From an uncultured Pseudobutyrivibrio sp. (GTDB lineage: Bacteria > Bacillota > Clostridia > Lachnospirales > Lachnospiraceae): 64,000 bases of DNA. Both the position numbers and the translations under genes were made by a program. Positions within the stretch are counted from its first letter, which is position 1, and each line of letters starts with the position of its first letter. Below are positions 24,975 to 34,671 of the stretch, in pieces. Below the pieces are notes generated by a model. That model made no database searches and was not told where the DNA came from. It worked only from the letters and a program-made list of their open reading frames with translations. The stretch spans positions 32,938 to 96,937 of the forward strand of contig CAMJBT010000002.1 of NCBI GenBank assembly GCA_946403965.1, given 5' to 3'.

Positions 24975-25352
24975 ATGATTAATGAAGAGAACATTATTGA
25001 CTTATCGGATTTTGCAGAACGCGACATTAAAGAGGAAGTAGCACATATTAGAGAGAGTATTACTTCCTTGGAAAAGCTTATTGAAGCAAAAGAGAAAACA
25101 CTTCCTGATGATAGTAGCAACAATATGGCAAGAAGTATTAAGGCTTCTATCAGAGAATATATTGAAGAACTAAGCATGCCAGTGGAAGCAAAATGTGATG
25201 CCTTAGAGGCAAAGCTTAACACTCTTCAGGAATCAGTTAATCAGATTAAAGAAAGTCAGAGTATAAGGGGAAAACTTTTAATTGTAAATCTTATTGGAAT
25301 TCTTCTGATTTTATTTGCTAATCTGTACATGATTTTTAATGGTGGAGTTTAA
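24975..25352 (+). CDS. Small coiled-coil protein with C-terminal membrane helix
   Basis: No family is recognised. The 125 residues are mostly charged helix with heptad-like spacing (residues 15-100, SITSLEKLIEAKEK and ALEAKLNTLQESVNQI), ending in one hydrophobic helix (LLIVNLIGILLILFANLYMIF). This fits a tail-anchored protein facing the cytoplasm. AGGAGGGG lies before the ATG, and a terminator follows. Confidence 0.75.
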   Translation: MINEENIIDLSDFAERDIKEEVAHIRESITSLEKLIEAKEKTLPDDSSNNMARSIKASIREYIEELSMPVEAKCDALEAKLNTLQESVNQIKESQSIRGKLLIVNLIGILLILFANLYMIFNGGV

Positions 25353-25364
25353 ACAAGACAGCTT

Positions 25365-25396
25365 AAATCCGGTGTTGCATACACCGGATTTTTATG
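25365..25396 (+). terminator. Intrinsic terminator
   Basis: AAATCCGGTG (25365-25374) pairs with CACCGGATTT (25382-25391), with a 7-base loop and a short T-rich tail. Confidence 0.85.
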
Positions 25397-25478
25397 TTTA
25401 AATTAGTATTTGAGCCTTGATTGTTCTTATTTCGAGGTCTCTTATTATTAGTAATTATTGAAATTAACGGAGGACGAA

Positions 25479-27239
25479 ATGAAAGAAATTCTTCAGCAGA
25501 TTAAAGAAGTCGTAGTTCAAGGCTTCATAGATTGCGGATATGATGAAAAATACGGAATGGTTTCACTTTCAAACAGACCAGATCTTTGTCAGTTCCAGTG
25601 CAACGGTGCATTAGCCGCTGCCAAAGAATATAAAAAGGCTCCTATTGGTATCGCTACAGAAGTGGCGGAAAAGCTTGCTACAAACACTATGTTTTCTAAG
25701 TGCGAGGCATGCCCTCCTGGCTTTATCAATATGAATCTGTCTGATGAGTTTATTGCCGGCTTCGTTTCAAATATGGCAGCTGACAAGGAACGATTTGGTG
25801 TGGACAAGGTTCCTTCACCTAAAAAGGTTATGATTGATTACGGCGGACCAAATGTTGCTAAGCCACTTCACGTTGGGCACCTTCGTTCAGCTATTATCGG
25901 TGAATCTATTAAGCGTACAGCTCGTTTCATGGGAGATGAGGTTGTAGGTGATGTACACCTTGGTGATTGGGGCCTTCAGATGGGGCTAATTATTACTGAG
26001 CTTAAGCTTCGTAAGCCAGAGCTTGTATATTTTGATGAGAGCTTTGATGGCGAATATCCTACAGAGCCACCTTTTACAATCTCTGAGCTTGAGGAGATTT
26101 ATCCATGTGCTTCTGGAAAGTCAAAGGAAGATGAAGCCTACAAGGAGGCAGCTCTTAAGGCTACCTACGAGCTTCAGCACGGAAGAAAGGGATATCAGGC
26201 TCTTCTTTCACATATTCTTAATGTGTCAGTTACTGATCTTAAGAGAAATTATGAAAAGCTTGACGTAGATTTCGATCTTTGGAAGGGTGAGAGTGATGCT
26301 CAACCATATATTCCAGATATGGTACAGAAGATGAAGGATGATGGCTTTGCATATATTTCTGAAGGAGCTCTTGTTGTTGATGTAAAGGAAGATACAGATA
26401 CAAAGGAAGTTCCACCATGTATGATTCTGAAGTCAGATGGTGCATCTCTCTACAATACAACAGATCTTGCAACAATGGTTTGGAGAATGAAGGATTATAA
26501 TCCGGATTCCATCATTTATGTTGTTGACAAGCGTCAGGAGCTTTATTTTACACAGGTATTCAGATGTGCAAAGAAGACTGGCATTGTCCCAGATACTACA
26601 AATCTTTTCTTCGTAGGCTTTGGTACTATGAATGGAAAGGATGGAAAGCCATTTAAGACACGTCAGGGTGGCGTTATGCGTCTTGAGTATCTTCTTCAGG
26701 AAGTAGAGGACAAGATGCTTGAGAAGATTAGAGAGAATGGTACAATGAACGAGGAGGATGCACTAAAGACTGCTCGTATTGTTGGACTTTCAGCAGTGAA
26801 GTATGGTGATCTTTCAAATCAAGCATCAAAGGACTATATATTTGATATTGATAGATTCACATCAGCAGAAGGAAATACTGGTCCATATATCCTTTATACA
26901 ATTGTTAGATGTAAATCAATTCTTGCAAAAGCAGGTATAGACAGCTTTGAGGGGACAATCCTTCCAGCACATTCAGACTCTGAAAGAGCGCTTCAGCTTG
27001 AGCTTACTAAGTTTATGGCTGCTCTTAATTCTGCTTACGAGGATATGGCACCTCACAAGATTTGTGCATACATCTATGATTTGGCAAATGCTTTCAATAG
27101 ATTTTATCATGATACTAAAATATTGGCTGAGGAGGATGAGACAGTTAAGGCTAGCTATTTAAAGCTTCTTAGTCTTACAAGAGATGTTCTTGAAAAGGCT
27201 ATCGACCTTCTTGGCTTTAAAGCACCGGAGCGTATGTAA
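25479..27239 (+). CDS. argS: Arginyl-tRNA synthetase
   Basis: ArgRS charges tRNA-Arg. The 586-residue protein has the N-terminal tRNA-contact domain, the class I HIGH-equivalent in GPNVAKPLHVGHLRSA near residue 122, a catalytic core with LGDWGLQMG and the FKTRQGG loop in place of KMSKS, and a C-terminal anticodon-binding helical domain (ALQLELTKF, RFYHDTKIL). The ATG at 25479 follows CGGAGGACG and was preferred to the in-frame TTG at 25458. No T-box is visible in the 80-base upstream gap. The next gene begins directly after the stop codon. Confidence 0.96.
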   Translation: MKEILQQIKEVVVQGFIDCGYDEKYGMVSLSNRPDLCQFQCNGALAAAKEYKKAPIGIATEVAEKLATNTMFSKCEACPPGFINMNLSDEFIAGFVSNMAADKERFGVDKVPSPKKVMIDYGGPNVAKPLHVGHLRSAIIGESIKRTARFMGDEVVGDVHLGDWGLQMGLIITELKLRKPELVYFDESFDGEYPTEPPFTISELEEIYPCASGKSKEDEAYKEAALKATYELQHGRKGYQALLSHILNVSVTDLKRNYEKLDVDFDLWKGESDAQPYIPDMVQKMKDDGFAYISEGALVVDVKEDTDTKEVPPCMILKSDGASLYNTTDLATMVWRMKDYNPDSIIYVVDKRQELYFTQVFRCAKKTGIVPDTTNLFFVGFGTMNGKDGKPFKTRQGGVMRLEYLLQEVEDKMLEKIRENGTMNEEDALKTARIVGLSAVKYGDLSNQASKDYIFDIDRFTSAEGNTGPYILYTIVRCKSILAKAGIDSFEGTILPAHSDSERALQLELTKFMAALNSAYEDMAPHKICAYIYDLANAFNRFYHDTKILAEEDETVKASYLKLLSLTRDVLEKAIDLLGFKAPERM

Positions 27240-28577
27240 ATGTCTTCATCATCATTTTTACCAATTGATTTTATTAATCGCATGGAGCAGGACCTTGGTC
27301 CTGACTTCCATGCGTTTTTGTGTTCATATGACGAAAACAAAATCTCTGCTCTTAGATTTAATCCAATCAAAGCAGACGATAAAGCAAAAGAAATAATGGC
27401 AGACAAGCTGGCAGGTCAGGTTGAGTGGAGTCCTAATGGCTATTATTATGACGAAGAAGTTATTAGGCCAGGAATTCATCCTTATCATCAGGCTGGAGTC
27501 TACTATATTCAGGATGCGTCAGCGCAGCTTCCTGTGGAGATGCTTGGCCCAAAACCGGGAGATATCTGTCTTGATTTGTGTGCAGCACCTGGTGGTAAAT
27601 CCACACAAATTGCTGGCTACTTAAATGGACAGGGAATTCTGGTTTCAAATGAACCAATGAAAAATAGAGCCAAGATACTTTCAGAAAATGTGGAGAGACT
27701 TGGCATAAGGAACTGTATTGTCACCTCAGAATATCCGGATAGACTTGCAGAACAGTTTCCGGAGTATTTTGACAAAATTATGGTGGATGCACCTTGCTCA
27801 GGTGAAGGAATGTTCAGAAAAAATCATGACGCTTGTCTGGAATGGTCCTTAGAGTCTGTTAAGATGTGTGCCGAAAGACAGGCACAGATTCTTGACAAAG
27901 CTTATGAGATGCTTATACCAGGCGGACGAATGTGCTATAGCACTTGTACTTTTGCAAAGCTTGAGGATGAAGATGCTGTTGCAGCATTTATTGAGCGTCA
28001 TCCTGGTATGTCTATAATCGAAGAAAGACGTTTATGGCCTCATGAAGTAAAGGGAGAGGGACATTATGCCTGTCTCTTGGAAAAGGCTGATACTGAAGGA
28101 CGAAGAGAAGAATGTGAAGGTGACAGAGCTTTATATCAGTGCAAAAAGATTAATGATAAGGAACTTGCGGATTACAACAGTTTTGTAAAGGATGTAATGG
28201 CTGAACCAAAAAGATGGAAGAATAATAATCTTTTACTTGTGAAAGATTTATTGTATATGCTTCCTGAGAATTGTCCTGATTTTGAAGGACTACATGTGCT
28301 TAGAGGCGGTCTGTTTCTTGGAACATTAAAGAAAAATCGATTTGAACCAAGTCATGCTTTAGCACTTGCACTTGATGCAAAAGAAGTAAAAAGGGAATAT
28401 AATGTAGAAGGTGGTTCTTCTGAGGCATTAAATTATTTGAAGGGCCAATCCTTATACGGAGATGTATCAGATGGGTGGACTCTTATTACAGTTGATGGAT
28501 ACTCTCTAGGCTGGGGAAAAGCTGTAAAGGGGCAGGTTAAAAATCATTACCCAAAAGGCCTTAGACTATTGGGATAG
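27240..28577 (+). CDS. rsmF: rRNA m5C methyltransferase, RsmF/NOL1-NOP2-Sun family
   Basis: The 445-residue protein resembles RsmF-type 16S rRNA cytosine-C5 methyltransferases. The SAM motif DLCAAPGGKSTQI is near residue 115, DAPCSGEGMFRK contains one catalytic Cys near residue 180 and YSTCTF the second near residue 230. A C-terminal part (residues 290-445) includes the PUA-like LRGGLFLG segment. The ATG abuts the argS stop, so translation is probably coupled. The exact target base is not readable from sequence. Confidence 0.9.
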   Translation: MSSSSFLPIDFINRMEQDLGPDFHAFLCSYDENKISALRFNPIKADDKAKEIMADKLAGQVEWSPNGYYYDEEVIRPGIHPYHQAGVYYIQDASAQLPVEMLGPKPGDICLDLCAAPGGKSTQIAGYLNGQGILVSNEPMKNRAKILSENVERLGIRNCIVTSEYPDRLAEQFPEYFDKIMVDAPCSGEGMFRKNHDACLEWSLESVKMCAERQAQILDKAYEMLIPGGRMCYSTCTFAKLEDEDAVAAFIERHPGMSIIEERRLWPHEVKGEGHYACLLEKADTEGRREECEGDRALYQCKKINDKELADYNSFVKDVMAEPKRWKNNNLLLVKDLLYMLPENCPDFEGLHVLRGGLFLGTLKKNRFEPSHALALALDAKEVKREYNVEGGSSEALNYLKGQSLYGDVSDGWTLITVDGYSLGWGKAVKGQVKNHYPKGLRLLG

Positions 28578-28585
28578 GAGATTAT

Positions 28586-29452
28586 ATGATACATAAAATA
28601 TACATGCACAAGCAGGATATATACGAATATATAATGTTTACTATTGCTTCAATCGTGATGGTTATTGGAATTTATTTCTTCAAATTCCCTAATCATTTTT
28701 CCTTTGGAGGAGTAAGTGGTCTGTCAATTGTTCTTGCGGCACTTGTACCACATACACCTGGCTATATAAACCTTATTATAAATATGGTTTTGCTGTTGCT
28801 TGGTTTTATTGTTTTTGGAAAAAAGTTTGGTGTAAAGACCACCTATATTACCCTTTTGGTTTCGTTTGGTCCCACTATTTGCGAGAAATTCTGGCCTCTT
28901 GATGGTCCTCTTACAACAGAACCTGTACTAGAGCTTATGTTTGCAATTGCATTGCCAGCGTTTTCATCAGCGATTTTTTTCAATCTTGGTGCATCATCTG
29001 GTGGTACTGATATTGTTGCAATGATTCTCAAAAAATATACAAAGGTGGATATAGGTACAGCACTTTTTATGTCTGATGTAATTATCGTGGCTAGTGCTTG
29101 TCTTGTATTTAATGTTCAGACTGGTCTTTTTTCACTTGTAGGTTTACTTGCAAAGTCACTTGTTGTGGATGAGACAATTGAAAATATCAATCTTGCTAAA
29201 TATTTCACTATAATTTGTAATAATCCAGAGCCTATTGTAGATTACATTATGAACGACCTTGGAAAAGGCGCTACTGTCTATAAGGCAGAGGGTGCATATG
29301 GACATCAGGAAAAGACAGTTATTCTTACAATACTTAAGAGACAACAGGCTGTAGAGCTTAAAAATTTTATCAAAAAAAATCAGCCGTCAGCTTTTATAGC
29401 AATCACAAACAGTAGTGAAATAATCGGAAAAGGATTTAGAGGCTACAACTAG
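28586..29452 (+). CDS. YitT-family membrane protein with C-terminal DUF2179 domain
   Basis: Five to six hydrophobic helices occupy residues 15-190, including the family motif FGGVSGLSIVLA and GASSGGTDIVAMIL. Residues 205-288 form the soluble DUF2179 domain (GATVYKAEGAYGHQEKTVI). Family members are widespread in Firmicutes but their transported substrate is not established. The gene follows rsmF by 8 bases, and its stop codon lies within the loop side of a terminator. Confidence 0.9.
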   Translation: MIHKIYMHKQDIYEYIMFTIASIVMVIGIYFFKFPNHFSFGGVSGLSIVLAALVPHTPGYINLIINMVLLLLGFIVFGKKFGVKTTYITLLVSFGPTICEKFWPLDGPLTTEPVLELMFAIALPAFSSAIFFNLGASSGGTDIVAMILKKYTKVDIGTALFMSDVIIVASACLVFNVQTGLFSLVGLLAKSLVVDETIENINLAKYFTIICNNPEPIVDYIMNDLGKGATVYKAEGAYGHQEKTVILTILKRQQAVELKNFIKKNQPSAFIAITNSSEIIGKGFRGYN

Positions 29453-29470
29453 TAGCCTCTAGATTTTTTT
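29438..29470 (+). terminator. Terminator overlapping the YitT stop codon
   Basis: AGAGGCTAC (29438-29446) and GTAGCCTCT (29452-29460) form a perfect 9-bp stem with the stop codon in the loop, followed by AGATTTTTTT. It ends the argS-rsmF-yitT unit. Confidence 0.85.
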
Positions 29471-29494
29471 GACTGACAGGAGAAACAGTAAATT

Positions 29495-32035
29495 ATGAAA
29501 GCAGTTTGGGGAATTATGGCTCATGTAGATGCAGGAAAAACAACTCTCTCAGAGGCCATTCTATATAATTCGGGTAAAATAGCGTCTATTGGCAGAGTTG
29601 ACCATGGAGACGCTTTTTTAGATACAAATGAGCAAGAAAAAAATCGTGGTATCACTATTTTCTCAAAGCCTGCTATTATCGATTATAAAGGAGAACAGAT
29701 TACACTTCTTGATACCCCTGGGCATGTGGATTTTGCAACAGAGGCAGAGCGGGCAATTTTTGCATTGGATTATGCCATTCTATTGATATCTGGTACAGAT
29801 GGTGTGCAAGCTCACACTAAGACTATCTTCAAGCTCCTATTAGACAATAAAATTCCAACTTTGATTTTCATAAATAAAACAGATATGCCAGAGGTAAAGA
29901 TAACAGATATAGTTTCAGATCTGAAAATGCAACTCTCAGATAAATGCATCTTGGCTAATGACTATGAGGCGATGGCACTATCCGATGAAGAAACTATGGA
30001 GGAATTTTTAGAGAATGATAGTTTATCTAGTGCTACAGTTTCAAAACTTATAAATTCCTTGAAGGTTTATCCGGTGTATCATGGCTCGGCTCTTAAAAAT
30101 CATGGGGTTGAGGATTTAATGGAGGAAATGATAGAACTTTCTTCTACACTTAAAAGAACAGAGGAATTCGGAGGGAGAATTTACAAGGTTGAAAGTCTTG
30201 GAAGAGATACAAGACTTAGCTTCATGAAGGTGGCTGGTGGAAGTCTTGCAGTTAAAACACAACTAGAAAATGGAGAAAAGGTAAATGAACTCCGTTTGTA
30301 TTCAGGTGAAAAGTATATTCAAGTAGATAGTGCGTCTGCTGGAGATGTTGTTGCACTTGTTGGGCCAAAGGAAACATTTGCTGGGCTTGGACTTGGGTTT
30401 GAAAAAAACAGGCCAGAGCTTTCTATGACTCCAGTGTTATCCTATGAACTTGAATTTTTGGATGATACTGTGCCAAAACTTGCTTATCAAAAAATAAGTG
30501 CTTTAAATGATGAAGATCCATCTCTTGGTGTATGTTGGGATGAAAAAACTCAGCATATAAAGATGAATCTTATGGGAGAGGTACAAACAGAAATATTAGT
30601 TAACCGAATTAAGGAAGAGCTTGGTTATCAGGTAGAGTTTAAGGAATCCGGAGTATTGTACAAAGAAACTATCGCTGGTTCTGTGGAAGGTGTGGGGCAT
30701 TTTGAACCTCTTAGGCATTATGCTGAAGTACATCTTTTGATGGAACCTATGCCACAAGGCTCAGGAATCATTGTTGAGTCAAATGTATCTGTAGATAGTC
30801 TGTCCTTGAATTTTCAACGGTTGATAGAGACTCATATTCTTGAAAAGGAACATATTGGCACTTCAATAGGAGCACCGGTCACTGATATAAAATATACTAT
30901 TATTGGTGGAAAGTCTCACATTAAACACACAGAAGGCGGAGATTTTAGAGAGGCTACTTATAGGGCTATCAGACAGGGCCTTACAGAAGCAGGAACAATC
31001 ATTTTGGAACCCTATTATAGGTTTGAAATGTTGATTCCTACAGAGGCGGTTGGACGCGCCATGACCGATGTTGAAACTATGAGCGGAAGCTTTGAAGCTC
31101 CTGAAGATATAGGTGGCATTTCTCGTTTACGAGGCAGTGCACCTGCAGTAGAAATTAGAAACTATAGTGCCGCCCTTGTGACTTATACAAAAGGAGAGGG
31201 ACGCCTTACCCTTGTATTTGATGGATATAAACCATGTCATAACACAGAGCAGGTAATGGAAGCATATAATTACAATTCAGAAGTAGATATGGAGAATCCG
31301 GCTTCATCAGTCTTTTGTTCTCATGGTGCTGCAACAATTATTCCTTGGAATGAGGTAAAAGAGCATTGTCATGTACCTTGTTTTTCAAACAAAGAGGATA
31401 GGTATGATACGTCTGTTTCACTAAAGAGGATGAATCATTCTGAGGATGAATGGTTGGACCCAGATGAAATCGACAAGATTCTTGCAATGGCTACACATAG
31501 CAACCAAGGAAAGAATCCTAAAAAAGGCTGGCATTATGGGGATTCACGTCCCAGAAGAGTGGATTCAGACTATGTTTATAAGGCTCCTAAGGAGCTTAAA
31601 CCAAAGGAAAAATATCTTCTTGTTGATGGTTACAATTTGATATATGCATGGCCTGAATTGAAAGAAGTGCTTGATGTTAATCTTGATGGAGCAAGGGGAA
31701 AGCTTCTTGATATACTTAGTAATTACAAGGCAATGACAGATTACAATGTTATAGCTGTTTTTGATGCATATAGGGTGAAGGGGCATCCTGTTGAGGCTAG
31801 TGATTACTTGAATATTCATCAGGTATTTACTGCTGAGGCTCAGACGGCTGATGCTTATATTGAACGCTTCACACATGAGCATGGAAAGAAATACGATATT
31901 ACTGTGGTTACCTCTGATGGACTAGAACAAGTGATTATTCGTGGTGCTGGAGCTAGATTAATATCTTCCAGAGAGTTTATCCAAGAAGTTGATAGACAGG
32001 CTGTTATGCTTAGAGAACAATTTGATATTAAATAA
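29495..32035 (+). CDS. Tet(M)-like translational GTPase fused to a Rae1/YacP-type NYN endoribonuclease domain
   Basis: Residues 1-640 align with EF-G-like ribosomal-protection GTPases: G1 AHVDAGKTT (9-17), G2 RGITI (51-55), G3 DTPGHVD (73-79), G4 NKTD (127-130), followed by domains II-V. Residues about 700-846 are a NYN domain like Bacillus Rae1, a ribosome A-site mRNA endonuclease: LLVDGYNLI with D711, AVFDAYRVKG, TADAYIERF, VVTSDGLEQ. Ribosomal-protection proteins act at the same A site, so the fusion probably couples GTP-driven A-site access with mRNA cleavage or ribosome rescue. Annotation as tetracycline resistance would be an over-call. It is a single gene with its own terminator. Confidence 0.88.
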   Translation: MKAVWGIMAHVDAGKTTLSEAILYNSGKIASIGRVDHGDAFLDTNEQEKNRGITIFSKPAIIDYKGEQITLLDTPGHVDFATEAERAIFALDYAILLISGTDGVQAHTKTIFKLLLDNKIPTLIFINKTDMPEVKITDIVSDLKMQLSDKCILANDYEAMALSDEETMEEFLENDSLSSATVSKLINSLKVYPVYHGSALKNHGVEDLMEEMIELSSTLKRTEEFGGRIYKVESLGRDTRLSFMKVAGGSLAVKTQLENGEKVNELRLYSGEKYIQVDSASAGDVVALVGPKETFAGLGLGFEKNRPELSMTPVLSYELEFLDDTVPKLAYQKISALNDEDPSLGVCWDEKTQHIKMNLMGEVQTEILVNRIKEELGYQVEFKESGVLYKETIAGSVEGVGHFEPLRHYAEVHLLMEPMPQGSGIIVESNVSVDSLSLNFQRLIETHILEKEHIGTSIGAPVTDIKYTIIGGKSHIKHTEGGDFREATYRAIRQGLTEAGTIILEPYYRFEMLIPTEAVGRAMTDVETMSGSFEAPEDIGGISRLRGSAPAVEIRNYSAALVTYTKGEGRLTLVFDGYKPCHNTEQVMEAYNYNSEVDMENPASSVFCSHGAATIIPWNEVKEHCHVPCFSNKEDRYDTSVSLKRMNHSEDEWLDPDEIDKILAMATHSNQGKNPKKGWHYGDSRPRRVDSDYVYKAPKELKPKEKYLLVDGYNLIYAWPELKEVLDVNLDGARGKLLDILSNYKAMTDYNVIAVFDAYRVKGHPVEASDYLNIHQVFTAEAQTADAYIERFTHEHGKKYDITVVTSDGLEQVIIRGAGARLISSREFIQEVDRQAVMLREQFDIK

Positions 32036-32046
32036 TTGCAAAGAAT

Positions 32047-32090
32047 AATGAATTTACTATTTTTTTAACAGTAAATTCATTATTTTTTTT
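32047..32090 (+). terminator. Intrinsic terminator
   Basis: AATGAATTTACT (32047-32058) pairs perfectly with AGTAAATTCATT (32070-32081), followed by a long T-run. Confidence 0.85.
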
Positions 32091-32152
32091 TATACTGTAT
32101 TTGTTGGTTGCTGAGTTAAATTTCACAATCTTCCTTATGTGGAGGAAAAAAT

Positions 32153-34312
32153 ATGGAAAAGTATGAGTTTAGCCAAGTGGAAAGAACTACATTGGAGCGT
32201 CTAAATATCCCGTTAGCTATTTATCAATATATAGATAAAAGAGTGGTTACACTTCTGGTGACAGATGGAATGTGTAAACTGATGGGGATGGAACGTGAGG
32301 ATGTCATAAAACTGCTGGATGAGGATATGTATAGAGATACACATCCAGATGACAAAGCCAGGGTGGCAGATGCTGCACTAAAGTTTGCATCCGGTGGAGA
32401 ACGCTTGGATTGTGTGTATAGAACAATGTCACATACACTTAATGACTATGTTATTTTGCATTCTCATGGGGAACATTTTTTCACAGACAATGGAACTATG
32501 CTTTCAGCAACTTATTACATTGTTGAAGGGTTGGTTAATGATTCTGAAAATCCTCTTACAGAAAAGTTGGCATCAAATTTTAAAGAGATGATGAAAAAGG
32601 AAAGCCTTATAAGAGATAATTTTTATGATACTCTTACAGGTTTACCAAATATGTCATATTTTCTACAGTTAGCAGATGCTGGTAAGGAGACAATTCTAAA
32701 TGCAGGCTTTACACCTGGAATTCTGTTTTTTGATTTAACAGGCATGAAATACTTTAATGAAAAATATGGAATTCGGGAGGGCGATAATCTTTTAGTATCT
32801 GTAGCAATGATACTGAAGAAGTATTTTTCAAATGAGAACTGTGGTCGCATGGGTTCTGACCATTTTGCAGTATACACAAAAATGGAAGGAATTGAGGATG
32901 TTTTAGATAATATTTTTTCAGATATAAAGTATGCAAATGAAGGCCGCTCACTTCCTGTGCATGTAGGAATATATTCACTTGCATTTGAGGATGTTTCTGC
33001 AAGTGCAGCTTTTGATAGAGCGAAGGTGGCATCTGATAGAGAAAAGGGGGCGTATGCGTCCAAATGCTCATATTATGATATAAATACACACACCATCGCT
33101 TCAAATTATCAGTATGTTATCAATAATTTTGAAAAAGCAATGAATGAGCGTTGGATTATGCCTCACTATCAGCAGATTATCAGAGCTATAAATGGTTTGG
33201 TTTGTGATGAGGAAGCATTGGCACGTTGGAATGATCCGGTGAGAGGTATAATTCCTCCAGATCATTTTATCTATGTATTAGAGGATGTAAAGTTAATTCA
33301 TAAACTTGATTTGTATATTTTGGAAAGAGTGCTAGAGCATAGTGAAGATGTTTTAGAAAAAAACATGCCTCTTGTTCCTATTTCAATAAATCTATCAAAG
33401 TATGATTTTGAGCTTTGCGATATTGTTGAAGAAATTAATAAAAGAGTTAAGGCCTCAAAAATTGGGCCAGAATACATAACAATCGAAATAACTGAAAGTG
33501 TTTCAAGTCTTGATCCTGAGTTTGTAATAACTCAGATAAACAGATTCCATAAAGCAGGATTTAAGGTTTGGATGGATGATTTTGGAAGTGGTTATTCTTC
33601 GTTAAATATGCTTCAGCATTTTGACTTTGATGTGTTGAAGTTTGATATGCGATTTATGAGAGAGTTTAGTGCCTCTAGAAAAAATCATGTGATTATGAAA
33701 CAGCTTGTACAGATGGCAAAGAAGCTTGGGATAGACACAGTTATTGAAGGAGTTGAAACTTTAGAGCAGGTGAAGTTCCTTCGTGAAATAGGGGCTACGA
33801 AACTACAGGGATATTATTTTGCTAAGCCAATTCCATTGGAAGAGTGGTATGCAATTTATGGAGCTAATATTGGTAACAGCATAGAAAACGAAAATGAGAC
33901 TGCATATTATGATGCAATATCAAGAATTAATGTTGTTGAGCCAGAGGTAAATGTAGATTATAATTGGCGCTCGAATGATTTCTTTGGACAGCTTCCAACA
34001 GGTATTTTGGAATTCAGAGAAGATAGTGTTTATGTTGTAAGATATAATCGTACCTTTGCAAACTTCCTTTTGAAAACCAATTACATAGATGAAATAGATT
34101 TAGGATCTGTGATGATTAAACAAAAAAGGCTTCCTGAAAAGGAGTTTATAGATGTTTCCAAGAGATGTGTTGAAACAGGAAAATGGGAACTGGCAGAGGG
34201 AATGCATGAACAGAATCTTACAATAGATATGTTCGTTAAGTTTATAGGAAAAAATCCTATTACTGACTATATTGCATTTGAGGTGGTTATTATTGCTATT
34301 TCATCCAATTGA
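32153..34312 (+). CDS. PAS-GGDEF-EAL protein, probable c-di-GMP phosphodiesterase
   Basis: Residues 1-130 are a PAS-like sensory domain. The GGDEF domain (about 160-320) has a degenerate motif, GSDHF at 234-238, and is unlikely to make c-di-GMP. The EAL domain (about 330-575) keeps its active residues: EAL at 354-356, SINLS, IEITES, DDFGSGYSS, LKFD and VIEGVET. The C-terminus (about 600-719) adds another PAS-like region (GQLPTGILEF). A soluble regulatory phosphodiesterase is the best reading. A PilZ receptor at 11418 may respond to the same messenger. Confidence 0.88.
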   Translation: MEKYEFSQVERTTLERLNIPLAIYQYIDKRVVTLLVTDGMCKLMGMEREDVIKLLDEDMYRDTHPDDKARVADAALKFASGGERLDCVYRTMSHTLNDYVILHSHGEHFFTDNGTMLSATYYIVEGLVNDSENPLTEKLASNFKEMMKKESLIRDNFYDTLTGLPNMSYFLQLADAGKETILNAGFTPGILFFDLTGMKYFNEKYGIREGDNLLVSVAMILKKYFSNENCGRMGSDHFAVYTKMEGIEDVLDNIFSDIKYANEGRSLPVHVGIYSLAFEDVSASAAFDRAKVASDREKGAYASKCSYYDINTHTIASNYQYVINNFEKAMNERWIMPHYQQIIRAINGLVCDEEALARWNDPVRGIIPPDHFIYVLEDVKLIHKLDLYILERVLEHSEDVLEKNMPLVPISINLSKYDFELCDIVEEINKRVKASKIGPEYITIEITESVSSLDPEFVITQINRFHKAGFKVWMDDFGSGYSSLNMLQHFDFDVLKFDMRFMREFSASRKNHVIMKQLVQMAKKLGIDTVIEGVETLEQVKFLREIGATKLQGYYFAKPIPLEEWYAIYGANIGNSIENENETAYYDAISRINVVEPEVNVDYNWRSNDFFGQLPTGILEFREDSVYVVRYNRTFANFLLKTNYIDEIDLGSVMIKQKRLPEKEFIDVSKRCVETGKWELAEGMHEQNLTIDMFVKFIGKNPITDYIAFEVVIIAISSN

Positions 34313-34317
34313 TAGGT

Positions 34318-34346
34318 TTGACAGTATATCATAAATGTGTTAACTT
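34318..34346 (+). promoter_or_regulatory. Putative promoter of the cobalamin operon
   Basis: A consensus TTGACA (34318-34323) and TAACTT (34341-34346) are 17 bases apart and sit directly upstream of the riboswitch. The -10 box is weak, so certainty is moderate. Confidence 0.5.
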
Positions 34347-34372
34347 TTTTTACTGAATTAAATAACATTATT

Positions 34373-34570
34373 TGAGTTTAGGTGTTCATGGGATTCGTAT
34401 TTACGAATCAGGCATGAGTGAAAAGGAAATCTGGTGAGAATCCAGAGCGAAGCCGTCACTGTGTTAGGGAGTTTGCTTTCGTGTCACTGAATAATATATT
34501 TGGGAAGAGAAAGTAAATGTTGATCGAAGTCAGGAGACCTGCCTATTCTTGTATTTAAGATTTGCGGACT
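34373..34570 (+). ncRNA. Cobalamin riboswitch aptamer
   Basis: The conserved core is readable: AAAGGAAATCTGGTGAGAATCC around 34422-34443, the GCCGTCACTGT segment at 34452-34462, and the B12 box AGTCAGGAGACCTGCC at about 34528-34543. These match the class I cobalamin riboswitch. It precedes the cbiK-to-cobD operon. The 34313-34671 gap contains this element, its promoter and its terminator, and no protein gene. Confidence 0.93.
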
Positions 34571-34600
34571 TTCGAATCTTGATTCTAAATATTTGGAATT

Positions 34601-34634
34601 AAGGGTCGCACAAATAGCGACCCTTTTGATTTTG
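34601..34634 (+). terminator. Riboswitch expression-platform terminator
   Basis: GGGTCGC (34603-34609) and GCGACCC (34617-34623) form a 7-bp stem followed by TTTTGATTTT. It lies about 40 bases after the aptamer, so adenosylcobalamin binding probably causes premature termination. Confidence 0.85.
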
Positions 34635-34671
34635 AGTTCGTTTATCTTGCTTTATAAAAAGGAGGACGAAA

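Noticed and set aside
25397..25478. T-box leader for argS
   Set aside because: The gap is too short and lacks the T-box sequence and a terminator/antiterminator pair.
29495..32035. Tetracycline-resistance gene of the tet(M) class
   Set aside because: Only the GTPase half resembles Tet(M); the fused nuclease domain and chromosomal housekeeping context make resistance an unsupported label.
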